Shown: in pieces, positions 60,094 to 64,000 of the stretch | Position numbering within the stretch: position 1 is the stretch's first letter | How the letters are laid out: each line of letters starts with the position of its first letter | Made by a program: the position numbers and the translations under genes | Assembly (NCBI GenBank): GCA_029953615.1 | Contig: CP124529.1 | Coordinates: forward strand, 3,472,501 to 3,536,500 | DNA length: 64,000 nt | Direction of reading: 5' to 3' | DNA from: Pseudomonas putida | Lineage (GTDB): Bacteria; Pseudomonadota; Gammaproteobacteria; Pseudomonadales; Pseudomonadaceae | The notes under the pieces: generated by a model | What the model saw: only the letters and a program-made list of their open reading frames with translations | What the model was told of the DNA's origin: nothing | The model's database searches: none

Positions 60094-61803
60094 ATGCGTA
60101 TCGAACCTCGCCCGCTGCCTCCGACCCTGCCATTCCTGGGTAACCTGCCACCCTTGCTGACCCGCCTGTACGCCGCGCGCGGCGTGCAGAGCGAGGCCGA
60201 GCTGGACAAAAGCCTCGCGCGCCTGCTGCCGTACCAGCAGCTCAAGGGCATCGAGGCCGGCGTGGACCTGCTGGTCGAGGCTATCGACCAGCGCCAGCGC
60301 ATCCTCATCGTTGGTGACTTCGATGCCGACGGTGCCACTGCCAGCACTGTCGGCGTGCTGGGCCTGCGCCTGCTGGGGGCGGCCCATGTCGATTACCTTG
60401 TGCCCAACCGCTTCGAATACGGTTACGGCCTGACCCCGGAAATCGTCGAGGTGGCACTGCAACGTCAGCCGCAGTTGTTGATCACCGTGGACAACGGTAT
60501 TTCCAGCGTGGACGGTGTGGCGGCCGCCAAGGCCGCCGGGCTCAAGGTGCTGGTCACCGACCACCACCTGCCGGGCGCTGAGTTGCCCGATGCCGACGCG
60601 ATCATCAACCCCAACCAGCCGGGCTGTAGCTTTCCGAGCAAGGCGCTGGCCGGGGTAGGGGTGATCTTCTACGTGCTAATGGCGCTGCGTGCGCGCCTGC
60701 GCAGCCTGGGGCGCTACGAAACGCAGCCACAGCCGAACATCGGCGAACTGCTTGACCTGGTTGCCCTGGGCAGCGTCGCCGATGTGGTGCCATTGGATGC
60801 CAACAACCGCATCCTGGTGCACCAGGGCCTCGAACGCATTCGCGCCGGCCGCGCCCGGCCAGGGCTCAAGGCCATTCTGGAGGTGGCCCGTCGCGATCAC
60901 CGGCGCATCACCTCGACCGACCTCGGCTTCATCCTCGGCCCACGGCTGAACGCTGCCGGGCGCCTGGACGACATGAGCCTGGGTATCGAATGCCTGCTCT
61001 GTGAAGACGCGGCCCAGGCCCAGGACATGGCCCAGCAGCTGGACGACCTGAACCAGGACCGCAAGTCCATCGAACAAGGCATGCAGCGCGAGGCCCTGGC
61101 GCAGCTCAAGGACCTGCCGGTCGAGTCCATGCCCTATGGCCTGTGCCTTTTCGATGCCGACTGGCACCAAGGTGTTATCGGAATTCTGGCATCGCGCCTG
61201 AAGGAGCGTTACCACCGGCCTACCATTGCTTTCGCCAATGCTGGCGAAGGGATGCTCAAAGGGTCGGCGCGCTCGGTACCGGGGTTCCATATTCGTGATG
61301 CACTGGATGCCGTGGCGGCGCGCCACCCGCAGTTGATCAGCAAGTTCGGCGGCCACGCCATGGCCGCGGGGCTGTCGTTGCCCGAGGCCAATTTCCCGGC
61401 ATTTGCCGAGGCGTTCGACGAAGAAGTACGGCGCCAGTTGCGTGAAGAAGACCTGACCGGCCGCTTGTTGTCCGATGGCAGCCTGGCGGTGGAGGAGTTC
61501 CACCTCGACCTGGCCAAGGCCCTGCGCCATGCCGGGCCCTGGGGGCAGCACTTCCCCGAGCCGCTGTTCCATGGCGTGTTCCAGCTGGTGGAGCAGCGTG
61601 TGGTCGGTGAGCGGCACTTGAAGGTGGTGCTCAAGAGCGAATGTGGCTCGGTGCGGCTGGATGGCATTGCCTTCGGTATCGACCGCGAAGTGTGGCCGAA
61701 CCCGACGGTGCGCTGGGTGGAGTTGGCGTACAAGCTGGATGTGAACGAGTTTCGCGGTAATGAGAGTGTGCAGTTGATGATTGCGCACATGGAGCCGCGC
61801 TGA
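60094..61803 (+). CDS. recJ: Single-stranded-DNA-specific 5'-3' exonuclease RecJ
   Basis: Degrades single-stranded DNA in RecF-pathway repair and mismatch repair. The 569 residues have the DHH-family metal motifs: ILIVGDFDADGATAS, ITVDNGISS, VTDHHLPG, GSVADVVPL, then the DHHA1 domain with GRSARSVPGFHI-like text (KGSARSVPGFHIRDAL) and FGGHAMAAGLSL, and the C-terminal OB fold. Complete. Confidence 0.97.
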   Translation: MRIEPRPLPPTLPFLGNLPPLLTRLYAARGVQSEAELDKSLARLLPYQQLKGIEAGVDLLVEAIDQRQRILIVGDFDADGATASTVGVLGLRLLGAAHVDYLVPNRFEYGYGLTPEIVEVALQRQPQLLITVDNGISSVDGVAAAKAAGLKVLVTDHHLPGAELPDADAIINPNQPGCSFPSKALAGVGVIFYVLMALRARLRSLGRYETQPQPNIGELLDLVALGSVADVVPLDANNRILVHQGLERIRAGRARPGLKAILEVARRDHRRITSTDLGFILGPRLNAAGRLDDMSLGIECLLCEDAAQAQDMAQQLDDLNQDRKSIEQGMQREALAQLKDLPVESMPYGLCLFDADWHQGVIGILASRLKERYHRPTIAFANAGEGMLKGSARSVPGFHIRDALDAVAARHPQLISKFGGHAMAAGLSLPEANFPAFAEAFDEEVRRQLREEDLTGRLLSDGSLAVEEFHLDLAKALRHAGPWGQHFPEPLFHGVFQLVEQRVVGERHLKVVLKSECGSVRLDGIAFGIDREVWPNPTVRWVELAYKLDVNEFRGNESVQLMIAHMEPR

Positions 61804-61844
61804 GGGTAGATACCGCCGCTGCTGACGGCCTGGCGCTGGCCCGT

Positions 61845-62197
61845 TGTGGGAGCGGGTTCATCGAGGCGTCGAACCGCCGCGAACACCGGCGAAGCCGGTG
61901 CCATGCACCGCGTCGCCTGCTTCGCGGGTAAACCCGCTCCCACAGGGCCTGCGGCGGGCTTGAGACTTGCGCTGTACCTGTGGGAGCTGGCTTGCCGGCG
62001 ATCACCGGCGAAGCCGGTGCCATCCACCGAGTCGCTGCTTCGCGGGCATGCCCGCTCCCACAGGGCCTGCACCGGGCTCAAGGCTTGCGCTGTACCTGTG
62101 GGAGCGGGTTCATCGAGGCGTCGAACCGCCGCGAACACCGGCGAAGCCGGTGCCATGCACCAAGTCGCATTCTTCGCGGGTAAACCCGCTCCCACAA
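61845..62197. repeat. Array of three composite REP units
   Basis: Three direct-order units beginning TGTGGGAG at 61845, 61979 and 62097. Each holds two REP arms around a GGCGAAGCCGGTGCCAT hairpin. Units 1 and 3 have an expanded left arm (GCGGGTTCATCGAGGCGTCG, then AACCGCCGCGAA); unit 2 has the GCTGGCTTGCCGGCGA arm paired with a GCGGGCATGCCCGC arm, so it is a hybrid. Spacers share GGCTTGAGACTTGCGCTGTACC-like sequence. With flanks this accounts for the gap 61804-62253. Confidence 0.88.
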
Positions 62198-62253
62198 GGC
62201 TCTGCGGCGGGCTGGCTAATGTGCTCCATGTGCGATCGATGATCACATCAAAC

Positions 62254-62427
62254 TTAGCGCGCCATACCTAACTCGGCATCATCCATCAGTGCCTTGGCCA
62301 TCGCACTGAGATAGTGCGCAGCCCAGATCATCATGGGTTTCTCATCGATCAGGCCGACGATGGTCAGCTCTCGCACATAGCCCATCACTTTCGAGCCAAG
62401 CCCCCGCACCCCCACCCAAAATCCCAT
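62254..62427 (-). CDS. Small hypothetical protein (57 aa) divergent from the OYE gene
   Basis: A minus-strand ORF starting MGFWVGVRGLGSKVMGYVRE and ending MDDAELGMAR. GGAGG lies 5 bases before the ATG, an excellent ribosome site that argues for translation. The composition is amphipathic (ELTIVGLIDEKPMMIWAAHY) with no clear membrane helix or metal motif. It faces the OYE gene across a 116-bp divergent region. I do not recognise a family. Confidence 0.55.
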   Translation of the reverse strand: MGFWVGVRGLGSKVMGYVRELTIVGLIDEKPMMIWAAHYLSAMAKALMDDAELGMAR

Positions 62428-62543
62428 GGAACCTCCCCCCCAACCATTCTGGTCTAGTCTGATGTTATGACCGGACCCGGGCCAAGGACGTGCAATTGAG
62501 TGTTCGGGCCGGATCACCATTGGAGTCCTTGGGAGGTGCCCTC

Positions 62544-63650
62544 ATGAGCCTGTTGCTCGAGCCTTACACCCTGCGTCAGTTGACCCTGCCCAACCGCATA
62601 GCTGTTTCGCCGATGTGCCAGTATTCCGCTGTCGATGGCCTGGCCAACGATTGGCACCTTGTCCATTTAGGCAGCCGCGCCGTGGGTGGTGCGGGCCTGG
62701 TAATCACTGAAGCCGTGGCGGTTACCGCCGATGGCCGCATCACCGCTGAAGACCTCGGCTTGTGGGACGACGCGCAGATCGCCCCATTGCAGCGCATCAC
62801 CCGTTTCATCACCGCCCAGGGGGGCGTGCCCGGTATTCAGCTGGCTCACGCCGGGCGCAAGGCCAGCACCTATCGCCCGTGGCTGGGCAAGCAAGGCAGC
62901 GTCAAACTGGAAGAGGGCGGTTGGCAGCCGGTGGGGCCGTCGAAGATCGCCTTCGACCCGCAACACACACCGCCACGCGAGCTGACCCATGACGAGATCC
63001 AGGATGTGATCGCCGCCTTCGTCGCCTCGACCGAGCGTGCCCTGAAGGCCGGTTTCAAGGTGGTCGAAATCCACGCCGCTCATGGCTACCTGCTGCACCA
63101 GTTCCTGTCGCCGCTGAGCAACCAGCGTCGCGACGAATACGGCAGTTGCTTCGAAAACCGCATCCGCCTGACCCTGCAGGTGGTCGAGGCCGTGCGCAAG
63201 GTCTGGCCTGCCGAGTTACCGCTGTTCGTGCGTGTATCGGCCACCGACTGGGTCGAGGACGGCTGGAATCCGGATGAAACCGTCGAACTGGCGCGCCGCC
63301 TGCGTGGCTTGGGCGTCGACCTGATCGACGTGTCCTCCGGCGGCACTTCGGTCAATGCCGAAATCCCCACCGGGCCCGGCTACCAGACCCGCTTCGCCGA
63401 GCGCGTGCGCAAGGAGTCGGAAATTGCTACCGGCACCGTGGGCATGATTACCGAACCGGCCCAGGCCGAGCACATCCTGCGCACCGGCCAGGCCGACATC
63501 ATCTTCCTTGCCCGTGAACTGCTGCGCGACCCGTACTGGCCGCTGCATGCCGACGATGATCTGGGCGGCAACAAGGCCACCTGGCCAGCGCAGTACCAGC
63601 GCGCCACCAGCCGGGCCAACCCGATTCACGAGTCGGACCTGCGGGATTGA
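62544..63650 (+). CDS. NADH:flavin oxidoreductase, Old Yellow Enzyme family
   Basis: An FMN-dependent ene-reductase of 368 residues, starting MSLLLEPYTLRQLTLPNRI with GGGAGG 7 bases upstream. Features of the YqjM/XenA-like class: Cys25 in SPMCQYSAVDG tuning the flavin, IQLAHAGRKAS, the substrate-binding pair in HAAHGYLLHQFLSPLSNQR, and the phosphate-binding GQADIIFLARELLRDPYW. Such enzymes reduce enones, nitroesters or nitroaromatics; the natural substrate is unknown. XenA is a P. putida relative, but identity to a named gene cannot be asserted. Confidence 0.93.
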   Translation: MSLLLEPYTLRQLTLPNRIAVSPMCQYSAVDGLANDWHLVHLGSRAVGGAGLVITEAVAVTADGRITAEDLGLWDDAQIAPLQRITRFITAQGGVPGIQLAHAGRKASTYRPWLGKQGSVKLEEGGWQPVGPSKIAFDPQHTPPRELTHDEIQDVIAAFVASTERALKAGFKVVEIHAAHGYLLHQFLSPLSNQRRDEYGSCFENRIRLTLQVVEAVRKVWPAELPLFVRVSATDWVEDGWNPDETVELARRLRGLGVDLIDVSSGGTSVNAEIPTGPGYQTRFAERVRKESEIATGTVGMITEPAQAEHILRTGQADIIFLARELLRDPYWPLHADDDLGGNKATWPAQYQRATSRANPIHESDLRD

Positions 63651-63674
63651 CCTGACCCAAGCATTACGCGGTCG

Positions 63675-63794
63675 TTGTAGGAGCGGCCTTGTGTCGCGAA
63701 AGGGCTGCGAAGCGGCCCCAGGTTTTCAGCTCCGCCGCTGATATTGCCGGGGCCGCTTTGCGGCCCTTTCGCGACACAAGGCCGCTCCTACACA
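63675..63794. repeat. Long inverted repeat, GGAGCGGCCTTGTGTCGCGA type
   Basis: Outer arms TAGGAGCGGCCTTGTGTCGC and GCGACACAAGGCCGCTCCTA plus inner GGGCTGCGAAGCGGCCCC/GGGGCCGCTTTGCGGCCC. Second copy of the family seen at 57187. Confidence 0.9.
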
Positions 63795-63827
63795 GTATTG
63801 CACTGCCTTTGAATGCGGTGCGGTATC

Positions 63828-63928
63828 TGTGGGAGCGGGTATGCCCGCGAAGAAGGCGACTCGGTGTAGGGCACCGGCTTTGCCGGTGTTCGCGGCGGTT
63901 CGACGCCTCGATGAACCCGCTCCCACAG
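63828..63928. repeat. Composite REP doublet with expanded arm
   Basis: CTGTGGGAGCGGGTATGCCC, a central GGCACCGGCTTTGCCGGTG hairpin, then the expanded arm CGGCGGTTCGACGCCTCGATG followed by AACCCGCTCCCACAG, the inverted form of units 1 and 3 at 61845. The remaining bases 63929-64000 show nothing I can name. Confidence 0.87.
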
Positions 63929-64000
63929 AAATCGCGCAAAGTCAGGCGTTGATACTTACTCCTTTCTATTGGCTACTTCCAAATAGTCGTCCACTGCCTC

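Noticed and set aside
61845..62197. Possible CRISPR array
   Set aside because: Repeats are long, palindromic REP composites with partly shared spacers, only three units, and no cas genes.

Overview
This window looks like a chromosomal segment of a Pseudomonas putida-group bacterium. It has high GC, strong GC-ending codon bias, typical pseudomonad gene sets (pgl-eda, leuA, guaBA, purL, ffh-rpsP-rimM-trmD-rplS, xerD-dsbC-hom-thrC, recJ), and many P. putida-type REP palindromes (arms of the form GCGGGC...GCCCGCGAA next to CTGTGGGAG). I see no phage, plasmid, CRISPR array, insertion sequence, tRNA or rRNA.

Layout. 1-11460 is core metabolism: end of pgl, eda, leuA with a candidate leader peptide, an M23 peptidase, xseA, a LysR/TSUP pair, a zinc-ribbon protein and guaB-guaA. 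11467-18034 holds a 978-residue toxin-like protein on the minus strand, a Tat-exported multicopper oxidase overlapping tadA, and mltF. 18279-22493 is purL plus a YqfO-like gene. 22600-38208 is an export island: tatABC, gspK (xcpX), a PhoX phosphatase (uxpB type), a SoxB-like lipoprotein (uxpA type) and a complete gspC-N run (xcpPQRSTUVWYZ plus gspN). 38440-46911 carries small envelope and housekeeping genes (L,D-transpeptidase, two Nudix proteins, gamma-carbonic anhydrase, VUT transporter, purT, MFS permease, CorC-like and CcsA-like membrane proteins). 47199-63650 is ffh through the ribosomal operon, xerD-dsbC-hom-thrC, small Pseudomonas genes, a CoA-transferase, yaeQ, recJ and an Old Yellow Enzyme.

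How it works together. The central island couples Tat export to type II secretion. The PhoX protein has both a twin-arginine motif and a lipobox and would leave the cytoplasm by Tat, then reach the surface by Xcp. This matches the published P. putida tat-1/uxpB/xcp locus induced by phosphate limitation. I find Pho-box-like 7-4-7 direct repeats back to back between tatA and gspK, and a three-repeat Pho box in front of the uxpA-xcp operon.

Most notable. (1) Three genes (xseA, uxpB, rimM) are each broken by one extra base; xcpQ is very probably broken the same way in its signal peptide, and uxpA perhaps. Insertion-only errors at short runs, two of them in conserved housekeeping genes, point to sequence error rather than decay. 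(2) The SoxB-like UxpA protein has lost nearly all metal ligands, so it looks like a secreted pseudoenzyme. (3) A REP doublet has entered the start of xcpW (gspJ), was tandemly duplicated (194-bp period), and is now translated as a 59-residue prepilin leader. (4) leuA has a leucine-rich 25-codon leader ORF. (5) The toxin-like gene carries an EreA/ChaN-like GESH...LEH...GNSH domain.
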